Source: Acidobacteriota bacterium (GTDB taxonomy: Bacteria > Acidobacteriota > Terriglobia > Acidiferrales > UBA7541). From it: a stretch of 64,000 bases of DNA. The stretch spans positions 37,196 to 101,195 of the forward strand of contig PLUM01000113.1 in assembly GCA_003165465.1 (NCBI GenBank), in the 5' to 3' direction. Made by a program: the position numbers and the translations under genes. Positions 34,726-44,688 of this stretch are shown in pieces (within the stretch, counting starts at the first letter, position 1; every line of letters begins with the position of its first letter). The notes under the pieces are model-generated. The model was not told the origin of the DNA and did not search any database. It was given only the letters and a program-made list of their open reading frames with translations.

Positions 34726-35589
34726 TTATGCGGACTTTCTGGGAGCGAACCTGACCGGCGATTGCACGTGCAGGCCGGGCATTGCGTCCCTCCATCCGGC
34801 GGAGGGAGCCTGTAAACCAAGAACGGTTCGCGCGAGAATTTCAATGTCCGAGATAAATGTACGGGACCTCGCATACTGCAGCGACATTTGCAGTTTGACG
34901 GGCAGGATTTCTTCGATGTACCGCTCCTCGATCGAATTTCCGTGAAACAACCGCTCTTCATTCCGGAAGCTCAGCGACGCCAGATCCGTAATTCCCGGCG
35001 GCGTTTTTAAAAGCTCTCCATATTCAACGGCATATATTTCAGCATATTTCTCAACCTGGGGCCGCACACCCACCAATTGCATCTCGCCCTTCAACACATT
35101 CACGAGTTGCGGCAGCTCATCCAGCTTGTATCCGCGCAGAAAGCGGCCAACGCGCGTGACTCTCGCATCCCCGGGCAATGTCAGCAGGCCGCCGCAGGCG
35201 GAACTGCAAAACATGCTTCTGAATTTGAGGAGTCGAAACTTCCGAAAGCCCTTGCCGACGCGCGACTGTGAATAAAAAACCGGGCCGCCGTCGTTGAGCT
35301 TGATCGCCACGGCAATCATCGCAAATACGGGCCCCAAAACGACAAGCCCCGTCGCGGCACATGCGATGTCAAACGCGCGGCGCGCAAGAGGCTCGTGAAC
35401 CGGCGCCGTTTGCGAAAACGCCAAACGCGCGTCCACGGTTCTCGCGGCTCGCCGGGATTGCTTCCGGCCACGAGCCGGCTCGCAATCAATCTCAGCAGCC
35501 GTCCGTATGACGCCGCCCGCATCGCAATCCAAAATATTTGGACGCGGCGGCGGGGGGAAAACCCTTCGCCGAGATTCGCAATTCGCCAT
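34726..35589 (-). CDS. Polyprenyl-phosphate sugar-1-phosphate transferase (bacterial sugar transferase)
   Basis: About 287 residues if the ATG at 35589 is used. Residues about 85-260 form the bacterial sugar transferase domain: a membrane re-entrant helix ([20 protein letters not shown]), then [47 protein letters not shown] and [12 protein letters not shown]. It starts repeat-unit assembly by loading a sugar phosphate onto undecaprenyl phosphate. The initial N-terminal membrane bundle of WbaP-type proteins is absent, so it is a short form. It is the last gene of the polysaccharide operon. Confidence 0.9.
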   Translation of the reverse strand: MANCESRRRVFPPPPRPNILDCDAGGVIRTAAEIDCEPARGRKQSRRAARTVDARLAFSQTAPVHEPLARRAFDIACAATGLVVLGPVFAMIAVAIKLNDGGPVFYSQSRVGKGFRKFRLLKFRSMFCSSACGGLLTLPGDARVTRVGRFLRGYKLDELPQLVNVLKGEMQLVGVRPQVEKYAEIYAVEYGELLKTPPGITDLASLSFRNEERLFHGNSIEERYIEEILPVKLQMSLQYARSRTFISDIEILARTVLGLQAPSAGWRDAMPGLHVQSPVRFAPRKSA

Positions 35590-35661
35590 GGGGGATCCTC
35601 CGGCCGGCAACCGCTTTCTTCGCGGCCATGCCGGCGCAAATGGATTAGGGATGGGTCAGGC

Positions 35662-36729
35662 TTATCTTGTAATGGCCGAAAGAATTTTCCGCGCCCGATT
35701 GGGACGGTCCCAAGCCGCGGGCCGATACAAGAACGCCAAAAGAGAACCAAACGCGTAAGACAAATGATAGACAGCGAAAACCACAGGCATGAACGGAAGG
35801 AACTTCCATCCCTTCCGCATGGCAACCGAAAAGGCCGACGGCAACGACGCGATGAAATACACGCCCACTAACGCAAGCCACTCATCGAGAAATATTTTTC
35901 GCCACCAGGCCGATCCGCCAAGACTCGCTCCCACCGCGAACATCGGCAAAATGGCTCCGGCGAGCACGGACGAACCAGGTACAAGATTCCCCCAGGAGGT
36001 GATCCGACGATGCTTCCGAATGATGGCAACTTTCCAGAAACCGTACTGAAAGTTCTGCCCAAATAGCCCTGAAAGGCTGGATCTGGGCCAATACCAGGAA
36101 GTGATTTTAGGCGACTGCCACACGGTTCCCCCGCAGGAAACAATCCGCAAATTCAATTCAAAGTCCTCGCTTCGGACTAGTCTTTCATCAAACTCGCCGA
36201 TGCGCTCCAGAGTGGACTTGCGCCAGCAGCCGTATGGCACGGTGGCCACCGAGCCTTCGTATCGCGAATCGTGAAACTTAGCACCGCCTCTGGCAAATGA
36301 CGTGTGATAGGCGTGCGCGATAGTCTGCGCAATATAGCCGTTTGCTCGAGTCAATGCCGGGCCACCCACATTGTCGGCTTTGGTTTCATGGAGCACTTCA
36401 ACACAGGAGCGCACATAGTCCGGGGCATAAAGAGTGTGAGCGTCCATGCGAATGATGATTTCTCCCTGGGCTTCGCGGATCGCCCGATTCAGAGCCGTCG
36501 AAACGATTTGTTCGGGATTGTCGATAACACGAAGCGTTGCAAATCGTTTCTCATATTCGCCGAGGACCGGCCGCGTCCCATCGTCGCTCATGCCATCCGC
36601 GATCAGAACTTCCATATCGATCCCTCCAAGCTCCTGGCTAAAAACAGAATCGAGAAACGCGCGGATGTGCCGGATTTCATTCCGGCACGGGACAACCACT
36701 GAAACATGGACGGCTTGGCTTTGCGGCAT
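35662..36729 (-). CDS. Family 2 glycosyltransferase
   Basis: From the ATG at 36729 (AAGGAA box) 355 residues. The GT-A catalytic domain starts with VSVVVPCRNEIRHIRAFLDS, has the metal-binding region IIIRMDAHTLYAPDY and an acceptor region YGCWRKSTLERIGEFDERLV. Two to three C-terminal hydrophobic stretches suggest membrane attachment. This resembles succinoglycan ExoA-like transferases. It extends the polyprenyl-linked repeat unit in the cytoplasm. Confidence 0.9.
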   Translation of the reverse strand: MPQSQAVHVSVVVPCRNEIRHIRAFLDSVFSQELGGIDMEVLIADGMSDDGTRPVLGEYEKRFATLRVIDNPEQIVSTALNRAIREAQGEIIIRMDAHTLYAPDYVRSCVEVLHETKADNVGGPALTRANGYIAQTIAHAYHTSFARGGAKFHDSRYEGSVATVPYGCWRKSTLERIGEFDERLVRSEDFELNLRIVSCGGTVWQSPKITSWYWPRSSLSGLFGQNFQYGFWKVAIIRKHRRITSWGNLVPGSSVLAGAILPMFAVGASLGGSAWWRKIFLDEWLALVGVYFIASLPSAFSVAMRKGWKFLPFMPVVFAVYHLSYAFGSLLAFLYRPAAWDRPNRARKILSAITR

Positions 36730-36798
36730 GGGCTTTTCCTTTCCATCAGGCGAACGTGAGATCACAAAATGAAATTTTTACGGGGACGAAAGATGAGA

Positions 36799-38106
36799 TT
36801 ACGAATGTTGCGCGAACGGCTCGCATGCCAGCGAGTGATCTTCTCCTGCGGCGATTTCCACATCATCTCTTTCGCGCATACCGACGACCGCCACGGCGAG
36901 AGACACCGCAATGGTCGGCAGCTTTTCCCAATAGAGAGTGGACAATCCGAAACTATCGAGGGCGAGAGCGAAAGTCAGCGCCAGGATCAAAGCTCCCTGC
37001 GCCTGAAATGGCGGTTTCCCATAGAGATCCCATCCGGCGCGGACGAATTGAAACATGGCAGCCAGGAACAGGAGCAAACCGCCCAAGCCCAGTTCGAGCC
37101 AGATCGTGAGGTAGGCATTGTGCGAGCGGCCCTCACTCCCGATCAGAGTCAAATAGGTTAATTCCTGCCCAAAACCCTGGCCGATGAAAGGTTGCGTTTC
37201 AATGGCGCGAAATGCCATGTGCCAGCGTTCGAACCGGTCACTGAAACCTTCTCCGGTGGTTACGTTTACGGTCGTGGCGCCTTCCATCAGTTGAGGATCC
37301 CGCGAATGCAGATACAGCATGGCGCAGAGACACGCCACGGCGAACACCATGATCCACTTCCAGCGGCGCTCCATGCAAAGAAACAGGACGAACCCTGCCG
37401 CAATGCTCAGGCTCGTCCCGCGTACAAACACGAGCGCGGGCACCAGCGCGAATCCCATGGCGAGACATGGCCAGAGAATTCCGTTTACCAATGTTTTTGG
37501 AAAAATAATCACACCCAAGCCAGCGCCGAAGACAAGCAATACGGCGGCCTGACCGATCGTATTGGGATTCCATGTGTCGAATGTGGCGGCGCTCTTCCAT
37601 TGCTGAAAATTCGCGAAATTATTCGACGAACTTGTACCCAGATGCAGAAATACCTGGATCGCGAGGGCAACACCGGCGCACATCAATCCGGCAACGAAGA
37701 ATCGGAGCCTTCTCTCCGATTGCACAAGTCGAGGGAGAACAAAAACAATAACGGCGCATCCAGCCATTTTCGCCGATTCATAACCACCGGGTGGCGTTCC
37801 CTGCGCCATCTCCACAATGATCGACAAAAGGCAAGCCGCAAGGAATAGCGCTTGCCACGCGAATATCTTTTTCTGGCTTCGGGAAGCCGGAACCGGCGAC
37901 CACAGAATGGTGCGCGCAAAAAAGAGCAGGATCAGTATGTCATCCGGACGAATATTGATTGTGGACCCGAGGGGAACGGCAAGGTCGGGAAACCCAAGCG
38001 TGAACGCATAAAGAAACAGGCCATACTCGGCCTTCGTCCAAAGAATCCCCAGTATGATCGGAATTCCTATGCCGATTTCAAACCAAAGTATGGGTGTCGG
38101 AACCAT
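36799..38106 (-). CDS. O-antigen polymerase/ligase family membrane protein (Wzy-like)
   Basis: Protein of 435 residues with about ten predicted membrane helices, e.g. FEIGIGIPIILGILW, VIFVLPRLVQ and LLLFLAAMFQFVRAGW. A large periplasmic loop near residues 285-350 ends in the family motif VTTGEGFSDRFERWHMAF, then IGQGFGQELT and GRSHNAYLTIWLELGLGGLL (the Wzy_C/O-antigen ligase consensus). In this cluster it most likely polymerises repeat units, since a flippase and a chain-length regulator accompany it. Confidence 0.85.
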   Translation of the reverse strand: MVPTPILWFEIGIGIPIILGILWTKAEYGLFLYAFTLGFPDLAVPLGSTINIRPDDILILLFFARTILWSPVPASRSQKKIFAWQALFLAACLLSIIVEMAQGTPPGGYESAKMAGCAVIVFVLPRLVQSERRLRFFVAGLMCAGVALAIQVFLHLGTSSSNNFANFQQWKSAATFDTWNPNTIGQAAVLLVFGAGLGVIIFPKTLVNGILWPCLAMGFALVPALVFVRGTSLSIAAGFVLFLCMERRWKWIMVFAVACLCAMLYLHSRDPQLMEGATTVNVTTGEGFSDRFERWHMAFRAIETQPFIGQGFGQELTYLTLIGSEGRSHNAYLTIWLELGLGGLLLFLAAMFQFVRAGWDLYGKPPFQAQGALILALTFALALDSFGLSTLYWEKLPTIAVSLAVAVVGMRERDDVEIAAGEDHSLACEPFAQHS

Positions 38107-38145
38107 GGCGATTGCCTATAACCCCGCAGCTTGAAGTGCAGGCCT

Positions 38146-38670
38146 TCACTTGACAAGTTCGATGCGCGACTTTTTCTGAATGACGCGTGCGGGGACGCCG
38201 CCCGCCATCGTAAACGGAGGAATATCATGGGTGGCCACGGAATTGGCCGCGAGGAGAGCGCCGCGTCCGATGACGATGCCCTTCGTGACCGTCGCGTGGG
38301 CCGCGATCCAAGCCCCCTGGCAAATGCGAATCGGCGCGAGATTGCTCAGACCAAACCGGTACGATCCGTCGATTTCCGTATGATCCCCCGCGGCCAGCAC
38401 GGCGTATGGCCCGAGTTGCACCTCGTCCTCCAGGACTATTCCACCCGCGGCATTCAGCCAGCAGCCCATTGCGAGAAAAACATCGCTGCCGATTTCCAGG
38501 CGATTCGTAAAGTTGACGGTCACGCGCCGAGCGACCTGAAGATTTCGTCCGCAACTCTTGAAGGCGGGCCGCAATAAAAATCCGCGCAACCGCAGGACAG
38601 GGCTCAGGTCGGGCAACCAGCCTATCGCGAGGGTGATGAAATGGAACCAGAGATATTGGAGCATTCGCAT
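38146..38670 (-). CDS. Left-handed beta-helix acetyltransferase (WcaF-like)
   Basis: From the ATG at 38670, 174 residues. Hexapeptide repeats occur in the C-terminal half, e.g. GSDVFLAMGCWLNAAGGIVL, EDEVQLGPYAVLAAGDH and GAWIAAHATVTKGIVIGRGA, ending with AGVPARVI. It should add an acetyl group to the polysaccharide. The gene starts 11 bases after the GT4 stop. Confidence 0.9.
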   Translation of the reverse strand: MRMLQYLWFHFITLAIGWLPDLSPVLRLRGFLLRPAFKSCGRNLQVARRVTVNFTNRLEIGSDVFLAMGCWLNAAGGIVLEDEVQLGPYAVLAAGDHTEIDGSYRFGLSNLAPIRICQGAWIAAHATVTKGIVIGRGALLAANSVATHDIPPFTMAGGVPARVIQKKSRIELVK

Positions 38671-38680
38671 GGTTTCACTC

Positions 38681-39883
38681 CTATTCCTGCGGGATCGCCG
38701 CTCTCTCGGCGCGCGCATTCGCATTCAGTTCTCTAAGCACAGCAGAAATGAATCGATCGAGTGTTTGCTTGCGGGCCGCCGCGTAGCCGTTGCGAATCAG
38801 CGAACGGCGCAGGCCGCCGTCACCGATCACGCGTTCGATGGCACGGGCCAAAGCCCGCGCATCTTTGGGAGGGACGAGCAACGCGTCGTATCCATCCGTG
38901 ACGGCTGTCGGAACGCCTCCGACCGTGGTGGAAATACACGGCAAACAGTTGGCTCGAGCCTCAACTAAAACATGTGGCGTACCCTCGGAAAGCGTTGGGA
39001 GAACCAATAGATCAGCGGCACGCATGCGGTCGAATAAGGGTTTGCCGTACGGCACGTAGCCATTCCAGTGGATGCGCTCGCGAATGCCTCGCGTGGCGGC
39101 GAGGCCGTCCAGTTTCTCGGCGTAGCCCGGAAATTCACGCGGTCCCGCGATTTCCAGCTCCCACGGCACATCCGTGCTGAGATGAGAGACAGCGTCCAGC
39201 AGATATTCAATTCCCTTCTCGGGACGGACGAAACCAACAAAAAGAATTCGCACGATTGGGCCCTGGCACGTATCGGTGCGCGGGAAAAACTCGCTCTCCT
39301 GGACCGTGCTCGACACGATCTCGGTTGTTCTGGGAGATGCGTGGGCGCGCGCCAGTTCCCGGCCGTTACAAATCAACGACCCGTTCGTGAGCCATCGCCC
39401 AAGGCGCGTGAAGAACCGATCCTGCAGCGCATACAAAAGGGCGAAGGTATCGAGCACACGTCCTTTCCTCCCGCTGGTTCGCAATAAGGTGACAGGATCG
39501 CCGACAATCCAATGGCAAATTGGTTTGTGAAAAATCATGGCGCAAAGGTACAGCATCGCCGTGTAAGGGCACATTCCCCGAACAAATAGAACGTCGGCCC
39601 GCCGGCAGGTTCGAATGTAGGCGCGCGCGATTCCCAAAAAATGGGGTAACGATCCGGCGGTTGTGCTCCAGGGAGGTTGCTCGACGAATTCCAGGTTCGG
39701 CGCATTCAGCGGAATATCGAACGGCGCGGGAGGGGCTTCATGCACGACCCTGCTGCAAACGCAGACCTTGTCATAATGCCCGGCAAGCGCTTCGGCGACC
39801 CGCCCGGAGGCCGACTGCATATAGATTTCCCCCGCGCTGGAATAGGCGCGAACGGGCGTAACGTATCCGAGGATTCGGCTCAT
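38681..39883 (-). CDS. GT-B glycosyltransferase (family 4)
   Basis: Protein of 400 residues. The N-terminal domain has SSAGEIYMQSASGRVAEALA; the C-terminal nucleotide-sugar domain shows VRILFVGFVRPEKGIEYLLD, the GxxP-like NGYVPYGKP and the E-x7-E-type motif VLPTLSEGTPHVLVEARANC, then GGVPTAV. It transfers a sugar from a nucleotide donor to the growing lipid-linked unit. Confidence 0.9.
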   Translation of the reverse strand: MSRILGYVTPVRAYSSAGEIYMQSASGRVAEALAGHYDKVCVCSRVVHEAPPAPFDIPLNAPNLEFVEQPPWSTTAGSLPHFLGIARAYIRTCRRADVLFVRGMCPYTAMLYLCAMIFHKPICHWIVGDPVTLLRTSGRKGRVLDTFALLYALQDRFFTRLGRWLTNGSLICNGRELARAHASPRTTEIVSSTVQESEFFPRTDTCQGPIVRILFVGFVRPEKGIEYLLDAVSHLSTDVPWELEIAGPREFPGYAEKLDGLAATRGIRERIHWNGYVPYGKPLFDRMRAADLLVLPTLSEGTPHVLVEARANCLPCISTTVGGVPTAVTDGYDALLVPPKDARALARAIERVIGDGGLRRSLIRNGYAAARKQTLDRFISAVLRELNANARAERAAIPQE

Positions 39884-39920
39884 TATGAATTACAGATCAT
39901 TGTGAATTACAGAAACAGTC

Positions 39921-41240
39921 TCACGCGGGAGTCCGCGAATATCGCAACCGCAATGCGGCCACCTGCTGAACAAACCGCCGGACATTCCCCGCTCCAAACG
40001 GCCAAAATTGGAGCGGCGAGACCCTCAACCATTTTGCGGCGGCCACAATCAGCGCGAGCAACTGCACGCAGGCGCTGATCCAAACCGCGAAGGCAATTCC
40101 CACAAGCCCGAATCGCCGCAGGAAAAACAGCGCCGTGAGCGCCATGGCTCCGGTTCCGAGCAACTGGCTCACGAGCCCCGCATGAGGACGCCCCGCGCCC
40201 CGCAATCCTTGATTCAGGATGTTCGCCAGGGCCGTCAAGGACGCGGCCAGAGCCAACACTACGGCCGGCCAAACGGCGCGCGCGAATCCGAATCCAAACA
40301 GAGGAGTGACGAGGAACGGGATCGCGCTAGACAGCGCCAGCCCCGCGCCGCAGGAAACCAGCGCGGATTGGCGAAAGGTTTCGGTGATGATCCTTGCCCG
40401 GCTCCCTGCATTTGTTTCATTCGAAAGAACGGCAAACGATGTGATTCCCAAAGCTTCGCCCAGGGAAGACTGTCCGCTGGCAAAGGCCCCGGCGACGGCG
40501 TAAATTCCGGCGGCTTCCGCATGGAACAGGCTTACAACCAGAATCGTATCGAGTTGAAGCGAGATGAGATTGCCGATGGTCGCTCCAAAAAAGGGCACGC
40601 CCGCGCGCAATAAATGTTGGCAGCCGTCCAGCCTCACTTTTCCGCCGGCGAGCGATCTCCGGTGAATCCAAACACGCAGGATGACAGCCAGCAGTTGGGC
40701 GACGAGAAACGCCGCAACGAACCACCGCACCTGGACCCTCCGAGTGACGCCAATACAACCGATGAGGATGAGGTAAAAGAGGGAGAACGAGAGCCGCAAA
40801 ACATTGTAGCGGCGCCAGCGCATGCGCCCGTGCTCAACGGCCAGAAGGATTTGATTGAACATGTCGAGCGGAATGAGCAGCAGACATAGTCGCGTGACCG
40901 GAATCAAGTAAATCCTGTCCGACGGCAACAGCACTGGCACCAGGAAATAGCCAATCAAGAGATACAGCAAGGCCGTTGCCAGCCCGACCGCGACGCCACA
41001 CGAAACCCAATCGCCTTCCCTTTCGGGGTCCTTGGCGACTTCCCGCGCGAGAACCCAGTTGCAGCCCATCAATCCCACGTTGCTCAAAATCGTGGGCCAG
41101 AGGATGACCGTGGCGAGTTCGCCTCTGGCCATTGGCCCCAGCAGGCGCGCGCTCGCAATGCCGGTAAAAACTCCGCAAGCCTGGATCGTCAGGCTCGTTG
41201 AAAGCGTTCCGAAATTGGCTTTGGAAAAAATCACGCGCAC
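39921..41240 (-). CDS. Oligosaccharide flippase (Wzx-like, MATE/MVF fold)
   Basis: Protein of 439 residues with about twelve to fourteen hydrophobic segments. The N-terminal pattern SLTIQACGVFTGIASARLLG followed by PMARGELA is typical of polysaccharide flippases, as is LTALANILNQGLRGAGRPHA in the second half. It moves lipid-linked repeat units across the inner membrane. It starts ten bases from the end of the BY-kinase gene. Confidence 0.88.
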   Translation of the reverse strand: MRVIFSKANFGTLSTSLTIQACGVFTGIASARLLGPMARGELATVILWPTILSNVGLMGCNWVLAREVAKDPEREGDWVSCGVAVGLATALLYLLIGYFLVPVLLPSDRIYLIPVTRLCLLLIPLDMFNQILLAVEHGRMRWRRYNVLRLSFSLFYLILIGCIGVTRRVQVRWFVAAFLVAQLLAVILRVWIHRRSLAGGKVRLDGCQHLLRAGVPFFGATIGNLISLQLDTILVVSLFHAEAAGIYAVAGAFASGQSSLGEALGITSFAVLSNETNAGSRARIITETFRQSALVSCGAGLALSSAIPFLVTPLFGFGFARAVWPAVVLALAASLTALANILNQGLRGAGRPHAGLVSQLLGTGAMALTALFFLRRFGLVGIAFAVWISACVQLLALIVAAAKWLRVSPLQFWPFGAGNVRRFVQQVAALRLRYSRTPA

Positions 41241-41249
41241 TTCTACGGA

Positions 41250-43565
41250 CTATGCCGGGCCGATTGAACCATTGGTGGACGGCCAAACGTAATAAGACCG
41301 GTCGTTCAACGAGGAGTCGAGATTATTTAGAACGACCCCAATCAGATTTGCTCCCACCAAACGCACTTGCGATTCCGCGTACTGAACAACCTGGCGGGGC
41401 GTCTCTCCCGCTTTTACGACGAGGATCGTTCCGCCGACCATGCTTCCCAAGATCCGGCTGTCCGCGCGGCTAAGAAGCGGCGGCGAATCCAGAATCACGA
41501 AGCGATAGGTCTCCATCGACTCTCGAATCAGAGCCCGCATTCGGTCCGAGGAGAGAAGTTCGGAGGGATTCTCCGGGACCGGGCCGCAATGCAGAACGTG
41601 GAGGCGACTGACCGGAGTCGGGTAAACCATTTCCTGCCACGTGCCCTGGCCCGCGAGATAGCCGCTCAACCTGGACTCTTCCTGGGGAAAATATTTCTGA
41701 ATGCCTGGACGGCGCATATCCGCATCGATCAGGAGGACACGATGATCGAGTTGCGCCAGCGAAAATGCCAGATTCACGGCCACCGTCGTTTTTCCTTCGC
41801 CGGGCTGCGCGCTGGTCACCAAAATGGAATTCGCGGAACGTCCGGAAGCGGAAAGAATCACCGATGTTCGAAGTTCCCGAAAAGCCTCCGAAAAAGGCGA
41901 CCCGTTGTAAATTGCCAGATCGTTCCGGGAAGAACCTTTGACCGGCGCGACGCCCGCCGCACCGCCTATCGCCATGCGCGAATCGGCCAAGCCGAACATT
42001 GGCGCCCGATCCATGCGACCGATGTTTTTCGGTTTCTTTCCATTCAGCGCGGCCATTGTGGGGATATAGCCCAGTGCCGGAACTCCCAAAAAGTGAAACA
42101 CATCTTCGCCATGCCGAATCGTCTGATCCAAATGTTCCTTCAGAAACGCCATGCACACGCCCAGCCCCAAGCCGAGAAACGTCGCCAGCCCTAAATTGAG
42201 AGGATAATTTGGCGCAATCGGCTTGTACGGCACGGTTCCCGGGTCCACGATCCGTATGTTGCTGGCCTTCAGGCCGGCCGAGACGCCCGCTTCCTTGAGC
42301 CGTTGCAGCAATCCCTCGTACAGCCCTTTATTGGTGTCCACCTCACGACTCAGGATTCCGTACTGCACGGACTTTTCGGCCATGCGGTTGGCCTCCGCCT
42401 CATTTTCCGCGAACGCCTGCCGCACTAATTTTTCGCGCTGTACCGCGACGGTGTAATCGTTCGTGATTTTCCGCGCCGCGCGTCGGCGTTCCCGGTCGAG
42501 CGACGATTGAATTTCCGCGATCTGGCTCTGAATTTCCCTGACTTTCGGGTAGTCTTCCGTGAACGTGGCGGCGAGTTGCGCGTGCTCCCGCTGAAGGTCC
42601 GCGAGCCGGACGGTGAGGTCCTGCAACAATTTATTTTCAAATACGCCCGGCAGCGATCCGTAATCCCCCGCTTGGACGAGCCGATAGACGGACTCCTTCT
42701 CAAAGCGGTCGGCCTCGGCCCTGGTCAGCTCTTCCTGTATCTCGCGAACGCTCTGGTTGACGATGCTTTCCGCGTCTCCCTTGCCCGTTTCGAGATAGAG
42801 GATGCCGTTATCCGCCGCATATTTCTGCAAATCGTCTTCCGATTTTTCGAGCTTGGCTTTCAAGTCCTGCAACTGCTGTGATAGCCAGACGGAAGCTTTT
42901 TGCGCGGCGTCCCAGCGCGCTTCGAAGTTTTTCTGGATGTAGTTTTCGACAACCGCATTCACCGTCCGCGCCGACAATTCCGGGTCCTGCGAATCAAAGC
43001 GCAGCTCGACAGCGCGGCTGCGCCGGACCGGACGGACATCCAACCGGTCCTGAAAACGCGTGAGAACGACTTCCCGAACCGACCGGTCGGGAAACGATGA
43101 AGACACCGGAGCCGCACTCACACTCCACGGCCAGACATAGGTGGAAGGCAGGAATTCGGCCTGCCGGTCCAGGCCAAATTGATGAATGACGCGTTCCGCC
43201 AGATCGTCGCTGGCGAGAACCTTGTACTGCGTTTCCAGGTAGGCGTCGGAAACTTCATCCAGTTGAAACAGCTCTTGCGGGTTGGCGACGCTGGGATCTT
43301 CCTTGTCGATCTCGATCAGCGCTTTGGCCCGGTACACGGGCTTCTCTTTCATGCTTCCGATCAGGACGACTCCAAATAGCACCAAAAATGCCGTCAGAAC
43401 CGTCCAGCGGCGCTTTCGAATCACTCTCCACCACGCCACCATGTCGGGTGGCTTTTCCATCGTTGCCGGGCGGATTGGCCCCTGCGGCGAGCGGCGGCGT
43501 TCCACGCGAACCTCGCGTGGCGTGAACACTTCCATTTTGTTTTGGTCGTTCCCGTCTGGAGTCAT
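41250..43565 (-). CDS. Polysaccharide chain-length regulator fused to a BY-type tyrosine kinase (Wzc-like)
   Basis: Protein of 771 residues. A Wzz domain has a first membrane helix near residue 55 (WTVLTAFLVLFGVVLIGSMK), a long periplasmic coiled-coil region and a second helix near residue 470 after the proline-rich PGTVPYKPIAPNYPLNLGLA. The cytoplasmic kinase domain carries Walker A (SAQPGEGKTTVAVN), Walker A' (VLLIDADMRRP) and Walker B (FVILDSPPLL). The C-terminus has only a YY pair rather than a tyrosine cluster, so autophosphorylation may be reduced. It sets chain length and couples to the Wza-like protein. Confidence 0.93.
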   Translation of the reverse strand: MTPDGNDQNKMEVFTPREVRVERRRSPQGPIRPATMEKPPDMVAWWRVIRKRRWTVLTAFLVLFGVVLIGSMKEKPVYRAKALIEIDKEDPSVANPQELFQLDEVSDAYLETQYKVLASDDLAERVIHQFGLDRQAEFLPSTYVWPWSVSAAPVSSSFPDRSVREVVLTRFQDRLDVRPVRRSRAVELRFDSQDPELSARTVNAVVENYIQKNFEARWDAAQKASVWLSQQLQDLKAKLEKSEDDLQKYAADNGILYLETGKGDAESIVNQSVREIQEELTRAEADRFEKESVYRLVQAGDYGSLPGVFENKLLQDLTVRLADLQREHAQLAATFTEDYPKVREIQSQIAEIQSSLDRERRRAARKITNDYTVAVQREKLVRQAFAENEAEANRMAEKSVQYGILSREVDTNKGLYEGLLQRLKEAGVSAGLKASNIRIVDPGTVPYKPIAPNYPLNLGLATFLGLGLGVCMAFLKEHLDQTIRHGEDVFHFLGVPALGYIPTMAALNGKKPKNIGRMDRAPMFGLADSRMAIGGAAGVAPVKGSSRNDLAIYNGSPFSEAFRELRTSVILSASGRSANSILVTSAQPGEGKTTVAVNLAFSLAQLDHRVLLIDADMRRPGIQKYFPQEESRLSGYLAGQGTWQEMVYPTPVSRLHVLHCGPVPENPSELLSSDRMRALIRESMETYRFVILDSPPLLSRADSRILGSMVGGTILVVKAGETPRQVVQYAESQVRLVGANLIGVVLNNLDSSLNDRSYYVWPSTNGSIGPA

Positions 43566-43569
43566 TTAT

Positions 43570-44688
43570 TCACCACTTGTAGATAGCGACGCCCGCGGCC
43601 GTCTGCAGTGCGGCTTCCGTGCCCCTGTAGAAAACAGTCTTGGCCGCGCTGTTGGGGACAAACACGATGTCTTTTGGCTGCAGGTAGATGTCAGCCGTTT
43701 TACCGGAAAGAATTCTGCCGAGGTTCATTGCAATTTCGATGCGCTTTCCGGTGGCCGGATCGGTGCGCACAATGCGAGCATGGTTTATTGCCGAAGTGTG
43801 CGTCGTGCCCTCGGCCAGGGCGAGCGCCTGCAGCACGGAAATATTTTCATTATTCTGCAACACAAATCCGCCCGGCTTCCGGACCTCTCCCACGACGTAT
43901 ACGATTCCGGCGCGGGGCACTTTCACGATGTCTCCGGGACGGACTGGCACATTCAAGGCGGAGTCGGCCGACTCCAGCAATTGCTTGAGGTTAATCTCCT
44001 CGATGGCGCTGTGATTTTCCCGCGCCGCCGATTGCTCGTCCGAAGGTTGCCCGCCCGAGGGTTTGACGCCATCGTCAACGAAACGGTCCGATTCGGAAAA
44101 CCCGGCGCCGCGCATGATGAGTACTGTTTCGCCCGCGTCATCCGCGAGACCTTCCGCCATCGAAAGCACCTCGATCACCGTCTTCGTTCCTCGAATCTGA
44201 AAAACTCCCGGCATTTTCACTGCGCCCACCACCGACACCGGATGGCTTTGCAGCTCCCGGACGAAAACGCCGGCGTGCGGATCCTTCATGTACGTCCGGC
44301 GCAACAGTTCCTGCAGAACCGTTTCGAGTTCCCGGGGCGTCAGTCCGCCGGCATGTACAGCACCCAGCAATTGAAGGGAAATATCGCCGCTGGCCGAGAC
44401 ACGCACAGTGCGGTTCATGTCCGGCGCTTCGAAGATGGTGATGTCCAGCAAATCGTCCGGGCCGATACGGGATTCACGGGCCTGAATCGCCGATGTGGCC
44501 GCGGCCAGTTTTTCGCGCTCCCGTTGCAGGCGCTCGTTGACTTCGGCCGTGGTTTGCGTCCGGGGCGGAGGCTGAGCGATTCCGCTTGCCAGGTTTTGTG
44601 CGCGCACGGGAATCGCAATCGGAAATAATGCGACCGTAAGAATTGCCCGCGCCACACCAGCCAGTGGATGAAAACGATTCAAGCTCAC
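43570..44688 (-). CDS. Polysaccharide export protein (Wza-like, SLBB domains)
   Basis: Protein of 372 residues with a signal peptide (ILTVALFPIAIPVRAQ). The Poly_export domain follows (IGPDDLLDITIFEAPDMNRT, then VRVSASGDISLQLLGAVHAG) and two SLBB-type domains, one with HPVSVVGAVKMPGVFQIRGT and one with GIVYVVGEVRKPGGFVLQNN. No lipobox cysteine is present, so it may not be acylated like E. coli Wza. It forms the outer-membrane export channel together with the neighbouring co-polymerase. Confidence 0.92.
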   Translation of the reverse strand: MSLNRFHPLAGVARAILTVALFPIAIPVRAQNLASGIAQPPPRTQTTAEVNERLQREREKLAAATSAIQARESRIGPDDLLDITIFEAPDMNRTVRVSASGDISLQLLGAVHAGGLTPRELETVLQELLRRTYMKDPHAGVFVRELQSHPVSVVGAVKMPGVFQIRGTKTVIEVLSMAEGLADDAGETVLIMRGAGFSESDRFVDDGVKPSGGQPSDEQSAARENHSAIEEINLKQLLESADSALNVPVRPGDIVKVPRAGIVYVVGEVRKPGGFVLQNNENISVLQALALAEGTTHTSAINHARIVRTDPATGKRIEIAMNLGRILSGKTADIYLQPKDIVFVPNSAAKTVFYRGTEAALQTAAGVAIYKW

